From: Tamarix chinensis | Taxonomy: Eukaryota; Streptophyta; Magnoliopsida; Caryophyllales; Tamaricaceae | Length of the DNA: 64,000 nucleotides | Direction of reading: 5' to 3' | Assembly: GCA_030549775.1 (NCBI GenBank) | Contig: CM060177.1 | Span: 92,132,736 to 92,196,735, forward strand | Shown: piece after piece, positions 35,001-46,429 of the stretch | Layout: each line of letters opens with the position of its first letter | Position numbering within the stretch: position 1 is the first letter of the stretch | The notes under the pieces: model-generated | The model's input: only the letters and a program-made list of their open reading frames with translations | Databases searched by the model: none | What the model was told of the DNA's origin: nothing | Translations under genes and position numbers: made by a program

Positions 35001-36881
35001 TGTGGTAATAGTATGAATGTATGAATTTATAGCCTCAATGCAAATGCGTGTTAGTATGACGCTTGATTATTATATGTGCGTGAGTATGTGAAGGGTTGAG
35101 TATGGATTAAAATACCATGATACTTTATGCTGTATTTTATTCCATGGAATTATTCGACTCTAACGCCACTAGAAATTATTCGGTTATAGTGCCACATTAA
35201 TTAGTTTGGCTTTAATGCCCTTGAAATAGATTGGCTTTAGTGCCACTTAAATTGGTTCGGCTTTAATGCCTTTAGAATCGATCGACTTTAATGACACTTG
35301 GATTGGTTCGGCTTCAATGTCACTTAAAATTTATCGGCTTTAATGTCGCTTGGATTTAATGCCACGTGAAATTGATATAATAATGGAAATTCATTGTGTT
35401 GATAGAAGTGAACTAAGTGCTCTTATGTGGGCATTATTTATGATTGGTTAAATCTTAAATAAAATATTAATCACTTAAAGTGAAAGATCCTGAGTTGGAC
35501 TTGTATCACTCGGGGTGGCTATCTGAGTTAGGTTTAGTATTCACTTTTTACCATTTCGGTGTTTTTCTATTATGTGATCCCGGGTACCTTACGAGGTTTG
35601 GAGAGGCCCTCTTCTACTCTATAGGTGTCTCAATATATTTCAGCCCTATAGGAGGTATGCATACTTAAGTAATTAAGTGTCTTATTTATTAGTGGTCTAG
35701 TTACATTTCTTGACAGGCCAGCTAGGGCTAGTGCCATTCGAGTACTAGATTAGTTGTTACGATCTCTTTGAATCTCCATCCTCAAGATAATATAATTAAA
35801 TGGTTGTGATCACGATAATAAAATAACATAATGAATTATTCTCATTTACTTATGGATTTTATATTCTTATTTCGTATGCATATCTCTTGGTTGTCTCCCT
35901 GACAATAGTGTTGCCATATGATGTATGTCCATATTCAATTATCACATGATCTATTATTAAAATCGCATGCGGGCCTTGTGTGCAAATAATACCTTCTATG
36001 GTGGTTTGTGTTACTTAGCATGTGATCATGATTTTCTTGTACACTTGTATTCTATGTATTGCCATGTCTAGTCATGTATTCATAAGCATGAATTTGTGAC
36101 CCCATGTTTTATTGTATGCATCATATGTATAATTAAGAATGAGTTATTATATGAGTATAATGGTGTATTTATCACATGTATAATCAAGCATGAGTTATTA
36201 TATGAATAGAATGATGTGTGTATTGCATATATATTTAAGCATGAGTATTGTAAACTAAAGATTATTGTATCTTATGTGTATCATGTTTCCTTCTATGAGT
36301 TAGGTAGTCTTGATTTACTCAGTACTAAACCCATACTGATAATACCTTTGTTGAATGGGTCCTATGATGATGCATTGATGATGGGGAGCAGACCTCTTGT
36401 GCAAGTTTGAGATCAGATATTGTTTTTAGGTTGAAGGCTTGGCTTGAGAGAGTAGGTAATCCGGATTTTGATCTATCGGGATTTGTCTTTATTTAACTAT
36501 ATTTATTTTTGGAAGTTTTCAAGTGTGGTATTAAAATTTCAAGAGTGTTGTAATGGAATGTAAATTTTCCATTACTTTGATAAGCTTTTAAAATCTAGGA
36601 TTATTTCACAGGTTTCCGCTAATTTATTCAGCAATGATTTTATTCTGTAAAACTTTTTACTTGCCATCTGCATATGGATATCTCCTTTTGGAAGTTTATC
36701 CTCACATCATAGATGTTGGTTGAATTTTGTTGGACAAGTTTTAGCCTTGCATCTAGCATGAGATAGATGGTAAACATTTATTTTGTGTTAAGTGTGGCGA
36801 TAACATTCCCCAAATCCTATTTTAGCTTCTACATTATTCTTTTAAACAAAATTTTGCATAGTAATATTTGGGGGTGTTACA
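32067..36881 (+). repeat. Long LTR (member 7), solo, nested in member 6
   Basis: It starts tgcaataccctgtatcttt and ends tatttgggggtgttaca; length 4,815 bp. A perfect 5-bp duplication, ATAAT, flanks it (32062-32066 and 36882-36886). No internal retroelement domain and no second LTR lie within or beside it, so it is a solo LTR. Inside are a pyrimidine-rich block 32930-33130, a GGTAAG motif at 34883, a 27-bp tandem repeat at 35150, and the conserved 3' end. Confidence 0.9.
35150..35370 (+). repeat. Tandem repeat in member 7, ~27-bp unit
   Basis: About eight degenerate units of the form 'ttcggctttaatgccact' plus a variable tail. They start near 35151, 35178, 35206, 35231 and onward. The unit bears no resemblance to the repeats in members 1, 8 and 9. 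Confidence 0.85.
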
Positions 36882-37651
36882 ATAATAGTATCTAGAAGTG
36901 TGTTGCTTTGAGAGGTGTTGAGTCTATTCCACAGGCTAAATAATAATGGCTAGGTATGTTTTTCACAAGGAGGAATTTTAGTCTATTTCATTGGATTAAG
37001 AATAGTTGGATCTTAAATTTGACATAAATAAGAATATGGATGGTGATATTATCTTATGATGGAAATCTGGACTTGGTTTCTATTGCATTATATCATGTTT
37101 AATCTTTTCACCTAATGAATCATTTATGTGATATTATGTAATTGTACCATTGCTATGACTATATTGTCACCTTACTTACATTTAATGTAGTGATCCTCCT
37201 TCTCATACGTGATTCTCACTTCCATGAACAAACAACCCATATGCTTAAGTGTAGGTTGATGAGGACCCCTTGAATGACTTTGTTACTTATGATGCCATGC
37301 TTGGGGACAAATGATCATATTATCTTTTGGGTTTGGACATAGAGCCATGTTATCCTATTATTAGTCTCTATCTATATAATTTTTTGAACTATTAGTTCCA
37401 TGGGATCTCTTTTGATGTATTTTGAAATTTTACTCGAAGAATCTCCAAAATCCTATCTAAGTTATGAAAGTTCTCTCATTCTTTTTTTTTTGTTATCATG
37501 TTTTAAGTTCTAATTATTTTACCTTGTATTTGATGAAAGGATAGTATGGTAAGCCAGACTTATGTTAAGTAAGACGTTAACAGCTAACTATATTTTTATT
37601 ATGCTTTCACTTAAATGAAATTTTTGTAGTAGAAAATTTTAGGGTGTTAAA

Positions 37652-38930
37652 CCATTACTAGTGTGAGACTTAATAATCTTGTGTGATTTTCCTAAAGCAA
37701 CACCCTTATGCTTCGCTTGTTGCTTTGATCCAAATACTTTAGGAATAATGGGTTTATTAGAAGGGTTTATATCATTTGATCCAACCTCAACTGCCACCTA
37801 GTCTGAAGCACTATTTTTCTCCGCCTCCTTAGACATACCATCACTAGAATTAGTCTTCTAAAGGAACTTAGACTCATTGAAGGTAATATCCCTACTTGTC
37901 AAGAACTTTGATATAGTTGGATCCTATAACTTATACCCCCTTTACTCTATATATATAGCCAAGAAAGACACACTTCTTAGCTCTTGACTCAAGTTTTACA
38001 TCAATCACATTAGAATAAATAAGGTAACCAAAGACATATAAATTATAGTAATTAGTTAGCTTACCAGACTATAACTTCTCAAGTGTCTTCAACTCAATAG
38101 ATCGATTCACCAGGTATGCCTCCATGTGAATCGTCTCAACCTAAAACTCTCTACTTGGCACAAGTTATGATAATATACAATGATCTTTCTCTAATAGGGT
38201 CTTGTTCATCCGCTTAGCAACCCAATTTTTTTGCAAAAGGGTGGTGTCTCAATATTTTATGGTCCTGGAAGAACTCAATGAAATTCTAATCAACAAACTC
38301 AAGACCGTTATCCATCTAAAGGCACTTAAATTTCTTCCTTGTTTGCTTCTCTAGAAGGTCCTCTAGCATTTGAAAATACCAAACACATCACTATTAAGTT
38401 TTATGAAAATACACCCATATCTTTCTAGAGAAGTCATCAATAAATGTGAGGAAGTACCACATACCTCCTTTAGAAACCACTCTCATAGCACCCCAAAAAT
38501 ATGAATGAATATACTCAAGAGTCACCCTCGTATAATGCTTATCTATCAAAAATCTATCCCGCTTTAGTTTGCTAAACATATAGTGCTCACAAAAGTCTAT
38601 AGTACCCATACTCTCTCCATCCAACTGCCCTCTCTTAAAGAGATTCATCAAACCCTTGACACTCATGGGGCCCAATCTCATGTGTTGAAGTCTTATAATA
38701 TCCCAGTTTGTCAAACTCATCAATGTCACAACAACTATACACACAATAGTGGAACCCACCAACTCATACAATGTCACAACCTGTTTCCCCTTTATCACCT
38801 GGATCACCTGTGCAACATCATTCAGACATTGATCTAAGATATCTATATTAGGTATATCACTATAAATAAACATAAGTTGTATAGAAACAATTTGTCTCAT
38901 CTTGATAGATATGATTAGTTCTAAGTTTAA
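37652..38930 (-). pseudogene. Ty1/copia gag-pre-integrase and integrase relic, segment 1
   Basis: The largest open stretch (38900-38394, minus) gives VVTLYELVGSTIV, LQHMRLGPMSVKGLMNLF (GAG-pre-integrase), DFCEHYMFSKLKRDRF (zinc-finger remnant) and YIHSYFWGAMRVVSKGG, then YFLTFIDDFSRKIWVYF: the copia integrase start including the first catalytic Asp (FIDDFSR). Further down in broken frames come NFIEFFQDHKI, a RAKKCVFLGY motif near 37990, and KSHT near 37690. LTR member 6 then interrupts it. It is the 5' part of the copia element whose later segments are at 29775, 23246 and 21003. Confidence 0.9.
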
Positions 38931-38990
38931 TTTGTACCTAATCGCTCATTTGGTTTAGTAACACTATTATTTACCAAAAAAAAATGTCAA

Positions 38991-39024
38991 AGAGTTTTAA
39001 TTTTTAAAAATAAATTAAAACTCT
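38991..39024. repeat. Perfect 13-bp inverted repeat (hairpin)
   Basis: agagttttaattt (38991-39003) and aaattaaaactct (39012-39024) are exact reverse complements with an 8-base loop. It borders the telomere-like tract. Confidence 0.9.
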
Positions 39025-39155
39025 AAACCTACACCCTATACCTTAAACCCTAAAACCTATGCCCTAAACCATACATTTTAACCCCCAATCCCTAAACCCT
39101 ATACCATAAAACATTAATCCTAAATAATAAATTTTAAAACTTAAACCCTAAAATT
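39020..39155 (+). repeat. Degenerate interstitial telomere-like repeats (CCCTAAA)
   Basis: Many variants of the plant telomere unit occur in one phase direction: 'ttaaaccctaaaacc', 'gccctaaacc', 'atccctaaaccctata' and 'cttaaaccctaaaa', separated by point changes. There is no array of perfect units. Confidence 0.75.
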
Positions 39156-39569
39156 TTAGTACCTTTAGTTGTAATAATAACCCTAATTGAAGGATATATT
39201 TTCCCTATTTGTAGGTGATAAGATGCCTCTCCTACATGACACATACTTTTCGGCTTACTTTTTTATGTGTCTTGATGGGGATGTCAGGTACCATATAAGA
39301 TTGATATAGGATAATCTAAATTATATGTTGGAGATGAGTCATTATAAGGGACCATGCAATTTTAGGTTGCATTATATTTTGCGTACCTTTCCACACAGTT
39401 GGCTAGGATTATGAGCCAGGTGTCACGATCTATGAGTTCTCCATGCATCTTGCAAATAAGCCATGCAAATATGGATACTCCTCAATTTTCTGACGGTTGC
39501 TACTATTGATATTATGTCTTAGGTAAGACTTGGTGTCCCTTCCACACATCTTTTTGTGCTTTTATTGCT
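39156..39569. other. Unassigned block left of the plastid insertion
   Basis: One forward frame (39226-39390) reads MPLLHDTYFSAYFFMCLDGD and LEMSHYKGPCNFRLHYILRT, which could be a decayed protein-coding stretch, perhaps of a transposon. I do not recognise a family. Confidence 0.3.
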
Positions 39570-39603
39570 CAAAGCACCTATACCTAACAAGATTAATTGA
39601 ATG
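39570..39603 (-). pseudogene. Inverted psbC scrap at the left edge of the plastid insertion
   Basis: The reverse complement of these 34 bases (cattcaattaatcttg, then ttaggtataggtgctttg) matches psbC at 51298-51331 with about three differences. It is far from, and opposite in orientation to, the main psbC remnant. Confidence 0.7.
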
Positions 39604-40100
39604 CCCCCGAAAGAGACCAAAATCCAACATCTAATATTGCTCAAAGGCTCTTTTAAATTAAAAGATATTTAAATCCTTTTTCCCTTAGTTTATCCAAGAG
39701 AAAGTTGGTATGGTATTAAGAGGATGTTTACTTACTAGAGGAAAGAACATTGATTGAGTGGATTTTCAACAAGATACTATGCATAAGAGTATCTCACCTA
39801 AATCGAGTCACATATTATGTATTTATTTTTGATTATTTTTGCAATTTAATTTATACTTTCTAGACATCGGATCAACTCATTTCATATCATGGTTTAAGTG
39901 TTTCAAATTGGTGGAGTTTATTACTCCTTTTATTTTTAGAAATTGGAATAAGTTCCCATACCATAGAACTTCTCGGATCATCTGTCACCGGCTCAATCAA
40001 TTACTTCTTGGAAATGCTCAAAAAATATTACTATGCTAAAGTGTCTTTATTAATTGATGCCCTCCCAACTTTGTTTTTCTTCTTTAAATAAATACTTTTG
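39604..40100. other. Left junction zone of the plastid insertion
   Basis: It contains the motif tccaacatctaatattgct (39623-39641), which recurs at the right junction. A later stretch (39840-40039) has a 66-codon open frame that I could not assign; it may be plastid or filler DNA. The exact plastid start is not visible. Confidence 0.35.
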
Positions 40101-40470
40101 ATTTGAAATGAAATCTAGGAATTTGAAAAACAAAAGTTAGAGTCATTTTTTGAGTCTTTTGGGAATCAATACAAATAAATCAATGTAGAAAAATGTTGGT
40201 CCTATGTACATTAAATAGAGAAGATCAATATGAATCAATATTTTTTATTGATTTATATTAACTTTATACAATACAAAAAGACTAATTGAATAGATAATAT
40301 GGTAGAAAGAAATATTATTTCTACCATATTATTATATCTCATAAAATACTACTATTTCTGACCTGCTTTTTTCATTTAAGTTGAAGAATAAGAAGTGAAA
40401 TTAGAATACCTTTTTTTTTATATTCTATGCAATCATTTAGAAATAACTTAGAAGTAAAGTTTCATTCAAA

Positions 40471-40574
40471 CTAATCATTCTGGCTTACCATTTTTACTAT
40501 ATGATAGGTAAAAAAGTAGTAGGAACTAGAATGAAGAGTGCAACAGCAATAAATGCGAGAATATTTACTTCCAT
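40471..40574 (-). pseudogene. psbM: psbM pseudogene (plastid-derived)
   Basis: The minus-strand frame begins MEVNILAFIAVALFILVPTT as in photosystem II protein M, a 34-residue single-helix subunit. One base is missing after the Ile-Ile codons (TACGTA has become TAGTA), giving an immediate stop; skipping it restores VKMVSQND and the original stop position. A one-base frameshift therefore inactivates it. Confidence 0.93.
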
Positions 40575-41355
40575 AATTCATCATTTTTACTTTAGAATAA
40601 CTCAAGATTTAATCCCATAGAGATGATAAAAAAAAAATTCCAATCAATTTAATGGGATGAATTCTAGCTAGATGATATCAAATCGGATAAATATCATGAA
40701 TAACAATATTTAAACTATCAAATAAATCCATCATCACTAATTAATTGAATAGTATAACATAGGAAGACCTTTTATCCATATATGGATTTGTTTACTTTGA
40801 CTTTTTTGTTTCTATAACCTACCTTCTTCTTTATACAATTATCTGACAAGGTATCATCTGGCCAATGTTTTGTTTTTCCACTTTTATTGGTTACAAACCC
40901 CCAATACAACTAATAAATAAAAGTAACATATAAAAATTTGAAGGAAAAAAGATTATCCATTCCTTCGCTAATGCTAAAAGAATCCTTGTTTGATTTTTAT
41001 TTTATTAATTATTAATATCCTATTTTCTTATATTAATACTAGGATACATATATGAAAAGTTGAGTGTGAAATTGGAATGAAATTGAGTTGTTCAAATTGA
41101 AATTAGTCGGTCTTAGTCATTGAGATTAAAAAAATTGAGTGAGATAAATTTAATCAGAAAAGTATTTTATTAAGTGAAGTTAACTAGAATTCTATTTGAT
41201 GGTGTACAAGAAAGGAATTACATTTATGTATGTGATCCTACTACCACAAAACATATGGTACTCAATTATGTTAGATAGACACAAGAATTTGAAAAACTAT
41301 ATCCAATATCTCTTTGAATCCTGAATAGTCTTTTTAAGGTATTATCAATAACTTG

Positions 41356-41368
<13 letters not shown>

Positions 41369-41432
<64 letters not shown>
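41369..41432. repeat. (AT)n microsatellite in the psbM-trnD spacer
   Basis: About 32 AT units after 'gtgtgtgtat'. This length looks like nuclear expansion after transfer. Confidence 0.95.
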
Positions 41433-41435
<3 letters not shown>

Positions 41436-41546
41436 ATTAATTGGCCACTTGAAGTAATGAAAATTTCTATAATTTTTTTATCAAAAAGAATGAATTGAAC
41501 TCCCTAATAAAAAGAAGAGATTATTTGATCTATTTATTTTGTCTGT

Positions 41547-41620
41547 TGGGACTAACGGGGCTCGAACCCCTAGCTTTTGCCTTGACAGGGTGGTGCTCTG
41601 ACTAATTGAACTACAATCCC
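41547..41620 (-). pseudogene. trnD-GUC: trnD-GUC (plastid-derived tRNA-Asp)
   Basis: 74 bases with the GTC anticodon in CTGTCAA and the T-loop GTTCGAGCC. About seven changes separate it from the usual plastid sequence; most are G-to-A or C-to-T, including CACCGCC to CACCACC. The cloverleaf is nearly complete but it lies in nuclear plastid DNA, so function is not expected. Confidence 0.9.
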
Positions 41621-42099
41621 AAGGTATACAACATCCATTATTTTATTATTTCCTTTTTAATTTAATTTTTTTTATTGTGTTGTAATAGAGATGCAAATGA
41701 TATATCCCATAAGTATGGACTTTAGTGAGAACATCAAGAATTACAAGTAAGTCTTTAATACTTTCCAAATTGTCCACCAAATCCATTCATTTCATAATCA
41801 ATCTTTATATCAATTTGAAAAAGAAAAAAATTCCCTTATACTTTATAGTACAAAATTAATATGATATCTTTATATCATATTAGTTAAAGTCTTTTCCCTT
41901 AGACTTTATACAACAAAACTAATATGATATCTTTATATCATATGAGTTTTGTAGGATGGCCACATTTTTCGTAACAAATAAGTTTAGCCAAAAATCGAGG
42001 TATGTATATAGAAAAATTAGACCCATTTCTTACTATTACCACATATCAGCATTTTATGGAGGAAAAATGTCTTTATAGAATGATAGACTAGTGAATTCT

Positions 42100-42183
42100 T
42101 AGGCTAAGCTAGATTTGAACTAGCGTAGACATTTTGCCAATGAATTTACAATCTCTCCCTTTTAACCACTTGGGCATCAACCC
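42100..42183 (-). pseudogene. trnY-GUA: trnY-GUA (plastid-derived tRNA-Tyr)
   Basis: 84 bases with a long variable arm and the GTA anticodon in ATTGTAAAT. The acceptor is weakened (GGGTTGA against TTAGCCT), so it is probably dead. Confidence 0.9.
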
Positions 42184-42253
42184 AGGAAGAGTCAATTCCA
42201 TTTTAATTTTAGACCGATCGATAATCCATGATCCGCTTCCATTTATAGTACCC

Positions 42254-42326
42254 TACCCCCAAAGGAAGTCGAATCCCCATTGCCTCCATGAAAGAGAGAT
42301 ATCCTGAACCACTAGATGATGGGGGC
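42254..42326 (-). pseudogene. trnE-UUC: trnE-UUC (plastid-derived tRNA-Glu)
   Basis: 73 bases with the TTC anticodon in CTTTCATG and an intact-looking acceptor (GCCCCCA / TGGGGGT). In plastids this tRNA also supplies glutamate for tetrapyrrole synthesis; the copy here is a nuclear relic with a few substitutions. Confidence 0.9.
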
Positions 42327-43437
42327 ATATATGTCCGACTGCCATCATACTATGATCATATTATGAATAGCTTTTTGAAATTGTTAATACAATGGAATAG
42401 TATAATGAAATAAAAAGGATATTTTCACCTTTCATGATTCCATTACATCTAATTTTTAGATTTGTTTCTCCTTTTTTCCCCTAGAATTCTTTCTCCTAAC
42501 CGCCATATAGAAAATATAAATCAATATTATCATTAGAATATTAATAAATGAGAATAATATTTCAATTTCATTTTGATTTAGAATCTTTGTTTTTCTTTCA
42601 TTTTAAATAATATACACTGTTCATAATAAATATATGACTTTGATTCAAGATTTTCAATAAAATATCCATTTTTGAATGTATATGTATGTATGTATATAAA
42701 ATAAAAAATCTAACTAAAATAGAATAATCAAAATTGAATTCAAATAGAATATATTTATAATTAAAAAAAAGGAAAATTGGAATTATCGAAAAATATAACT
42801 GAAATAGACATATACATAATAGATCTATGGCTTTATTAGATATAGAATATTAGATTCAATATATGAAATGAAAACATAAAGATAAATAAATCTAATACTA
42901 AATAACAATAATAATATAAGCATAAGATAAGCATGAAAGAGCCTTCTAGGGAGTGAGTTTTATTTGTACGTTAAACCCCGCCAAAAAAGGGGGAACTCAA
43001 TTTTTTCCACTTTCATTCATTGATTCATTTCCAAAAATTTTCAAAACAAAATAAATATGCCTATCGATCTCTATATTATTTCAAACTAATCCAAAAAATT
43101 AATAAAAGTTGGGATAAAGCTAGGAAGATGAAGGATCACTAAAGTTTCAAAAATGATTTTTTCCCCTAAGAATTTGATTAACAGAAAACAAAGCGAGCTT
43201 TTTCCTTACATTATTTAAGGAAATATCTTTGATCTATGTCAAATTAGTAGGTACATGTACACAGTGATTGGATGGGATCAACTCAAACAAGTAGGTTCAA
43301 TCTTGATTCAATGAATTGAGAGTTGATCAATTAACTATTCAAAAATTTCTTAACCCTAAACACACTAGATAAATAAACTTCATCTTTCTGGAAGGAGTTA
43401 CTAATGATTATAAGTATATTTGTGTATTGTGTATATT

Positions 43438-43530
43438 ATATATATATATATGTATGTATGTATATACTTAATATATCTACATACATACATACATATATGT
43501 ATGTATGTATGTATGTTTGTATGTACATGT
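43438..43530. repeat. Palindromic ATGT/ACAT repeat in the trnE-trnT spacer
   Basis: A tatatgtatgtatgtata run is followed by a catacatacatacata run and then another atgtatgtatgtatgt run. The two strands' repeats lie next to each other and could fold into a long stem. Confidence 0.85.
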
Positions 43531-43567
43531 ATTGGTTAGATAGTTACTCATTTAATTTACTAAAAGG

Positions 43568-43639
43568 ACTCTATTAATGCAATGGTAGAGTAACGCCATG
43601 GTAAGGCTTAAGTCAGCAGTTCAAATATGATAAGGGGCT
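43568..43639 (+). pseudogene. trnT-GGU: trnT-GGU pseudogene (plastid-derived)
   Basis: 72 bases. The anticodon region gccatggtaaggc is kept, as is the 3' arm ataaggggct, but the 5' acceptor strand reads actctat instead of GCCCTTT and no longer pairs. It is on the opposite strand to trnE, as in plastomes. Confidence 0.9.
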
Positions 43640-43844
43640 TTTTACTTATTTCATCAGAGCAGAAGTATTCATATTTGAATGGAGAATACAAATCTTTCTT
43701 GTTGCTATTTGTAAAGTTAAAAAAAAAAACTTTACAATTGAAGTCTAATAAGTTACAGTCTAGTATTTATAAAGTTAACCATTATTATTTGTTATAATAA
43801 ATAGAATCAATAAGTATAAGATAAATAGTCTCTTAAATCACCCA

Positions 43845-43849
43845 ATATT
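43845..43849 (+). repeat. Left target-site duplication (ATATT) of LTR member 8
   Basis: Identical to 48667-48671 across a 4,817-bp insertion. Confidence 0.9.
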
Positions 43850-44554
43850 TGTAACACCCCCAAATTTACTACTGAAAAATTTCGTTTAATTAAAAAGGTT
43901 TAGCAGAAGCGAAAAGATAAAACCGTAAACTCGGGGGGCATTACCGCCACACTTAGTACCAGATCGGTTCACTCCTACCGTTCCAATACTAAGTGCTAAG
44001 GCTAAACAAAGTTAACATTAAACATGAATCATAAATAAAACACAAGTCATACAGAAATCAGAGTGTGATTTAGGGTTACAAACCAGGAAGTACGTGACTA
44101 GAGTTTTTCAAAACATAAAGCATAGTACGATAACACAACGAAATATGATAATACAAGGTCAAATAAAGGAAACAGAGTCCGGCCGAGTCACTCTCGATCC
44201 CCAAGTCAGGTTTAGGCTCAACGCTCAGCCCCACCCAATGCCTCGTAGGTGTCGTAAGCATCGAAGACATCATCCCCTACCTGCACAAGCTTAGATGGGT
44301 CTTCTTCTCGTGGGAATGAGCAGCACCCATAAAACGGATGATCAGTACACTACGTACTGAGTAAGGTAACAGATGCGCTAAGGCCAACATACAAAACACA
44401 CTACACAGTATACATGGCATAGTCATATGAACAGCATGTAGTAAAACAGATGATAAAGGCTAGCTATGGTCCGGATAGACTTATTCTTTTAGATCTCTGG
44501 TAATTATAATTGATTCACATCATAATCTTTATTAATCCATGCGAGTATGGGAAC

Positions 44555-44950
44555 CCCACTATTATAGCCGGTGGATCGGTCACTTATAGGGCAAAACGCA
44601 CCTAACCACTATTATAGCTGATGGATCAGTCACTTATAGGGCAGAACGCACCTAACCACTATTATAGCCGGTGGATCGGTCACTTATAGGGTGGAACGCA
44701 CCTAACCACTATTTTATGCCGGTGGATCGGACTGGCCTCGACTCTCATGGTGTTCCACTGTAAGTACTTAGTATCTTTTACGTGTATTAACAATTTAGGG
44801 TTTGGTTTACTAAGCTCAGGATCCCCCACTATTATTGTCGGTGGGTCGGTCACTTGCGGGACGGTGTCCACACCACTATTATTCGCCGGTGGATCGGTCT
44901 CTTGCGGGACAATAGTCCACACCACTATTCCTTACCGGTGGATCAGCTGG
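44555..44950 (-). repeat. 50-bp tandem repeats in member 8
   Basis: Units start with cactattatag-like sequence at 44557, 44607, 44657 and 44707 (period 50), then, after a gap, at 44827, 44874 and 44923 (47-49). Each holds a 'gccggtggatcggtcactt' block. It is the same unit as in member 9, in opposite orientation. Confidence 0.9.
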
Positions 44951-46429
44951 CCCTGGCTCAGTACTCTTCCACTTTACATGATTAGTATTTTATCGTATCT
45001 TATTCAACAAATTCCGCCCTAGACATGCATGACTAACTCCAGCTATAATTATCCCCCAAGGAGGGCTCGTCCCATATCTTGAGACTCAACGCCCACTAAC
45101 TCACACCCCGACATCCATTCCCTTTACATTTACCCTTTAATGAAAACCCAACTCCTAAGGGTGCGGGTTAGGGCCCAACACCTCACGACATCAACTCCAC
45201 CTACCATCACCCTCGAGGGTCTTCTATTGAAAACCCTAATTATACCTATGTGGCCTAACTTCCTCTCACTTACACAACCATTGCTCCCTCCATCTCCCCA
45301 CATCTCACCTTAATTAGATCTAATCCTCAAACATATCACTTTACCTCTCGACTTCGCATATGACTGGAAAAACCCTAGTTAGCCACCTCAAACCCTAGTA
45401 CCTTTCTTTTTCCACAAGTAATCTCTCCCTTTTCTCACTCAATATTCCTTCTCTCCCATGACACCCATACTCACTCCTTACAAAATAAATTCCCATTCTT
45501 AACCTGTAGTCCACTCTCCCTTAATCATTTTTACTTCCAAAATTTCCAGATTATTACTTCCTCCCAAAACCCTAATCGGGTCCTTTATACATCCTCACAC
45601 CGACCTACGTACTATTTTTCATCCCAAGTCTCCAATCACTCCACAACTCTCCCCTTAGCTTATTTACACCCTAAATCAACTTTTCTCACGTAAGGATCAC
45701 CCCCATGCAAGTTTTATCCATCCCATGCAAACTCTCGAAGTCCCCATGCAAACCCTAGAATTTCCATGCATGGTCCCCATCTCTCGTTCATTTTGGTCAA
45801 CTTCCTAGCCCCCTTAGCATCTCACTTCCCATTTGTTTCTTTTTATCTTTTTGTTTCCCATATCATAATATCATTTTTCCTAGCATACATGTCTTAGAGG
45901 GCCATGTCATATCACACCACAATCACCACACATACATATCATACTCATGCCATAAGAACACATACAAAACATACCTCAACTCCAAGCTGCGCTACACATA
46001 AGACAAGTTAAGGAAAATCATACGATACATAATATAACATGAAATATAAGGCATCCAAGGCATACAACTCACATAACACACATGGGCCTTAGCTACATCC
46101 TTACCTAAAGCGACGCCGAGCTTGGAGCATACTCCTACGACTCTTTAGGGCTTTGGCTCGATTCACCTATAAGAGGGTAAGACTAACGATTAGTTTCCCT
46201 TCTACCCAAAAATACTATTATTTCCTATTTTAGTCTAAGATTAGGGCTATTATTATTACACGGAGTTTTATAAGTGAAAACTAGGGTTTTTACCATCTAG
46301 TTAGCCTACTAGTTATTACTAGTCAAAATATACTTATGTTATTATTCATAACTATATTTATCTCATCAAACCTAATAGCTTTATTTCTTCTAATGATAGT
46401 ACTAATACTTGTTAAAATAAAATAGTAAT

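Larger units (their letters stand above)
29890..37651 (+). repeat. Long LTR (member 6), interrupted by member 7
   Basis: It starts tatactaccctgaattt and ends ttttagggtgttaaa; the net length without the nested copy is about 2.94 kb. The flanks CCATA (29885-29889) and CCATT (37652-37656) match at 4 of 5 positions. Landmarks: AATCCTAA-rich start, pyrimidine-rich part 30050-30600, TATA at 30317, GGTAAGGATAC at 31001, and the 'tccattccacc' block at ~31990, which resumes after the insertion at ~36920. Open frames at 30218-30595 and 30801-31097 are chance frames in repetitive sequence. Confidence 0.8.

Noticed and set aside
39840..40039. 66-codon open frame as a plastid gene fragment
   Set aside because: I could not match either strand to a plastid protein with confidence, so it is left unassigned.
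41547..43639. Active tRNA genes
   Set aside because: They are in plastid order inside nuclear plastid DNA, with substitutions and, for trnT, a broken acceptor stem.
44076..45022. Open frames over the 50-bp repeats (for example 44680-44925 and 44747-45022)
   Set aside because: Periodic peptides simply reflect the tandem repeat; not conserved in member 9.
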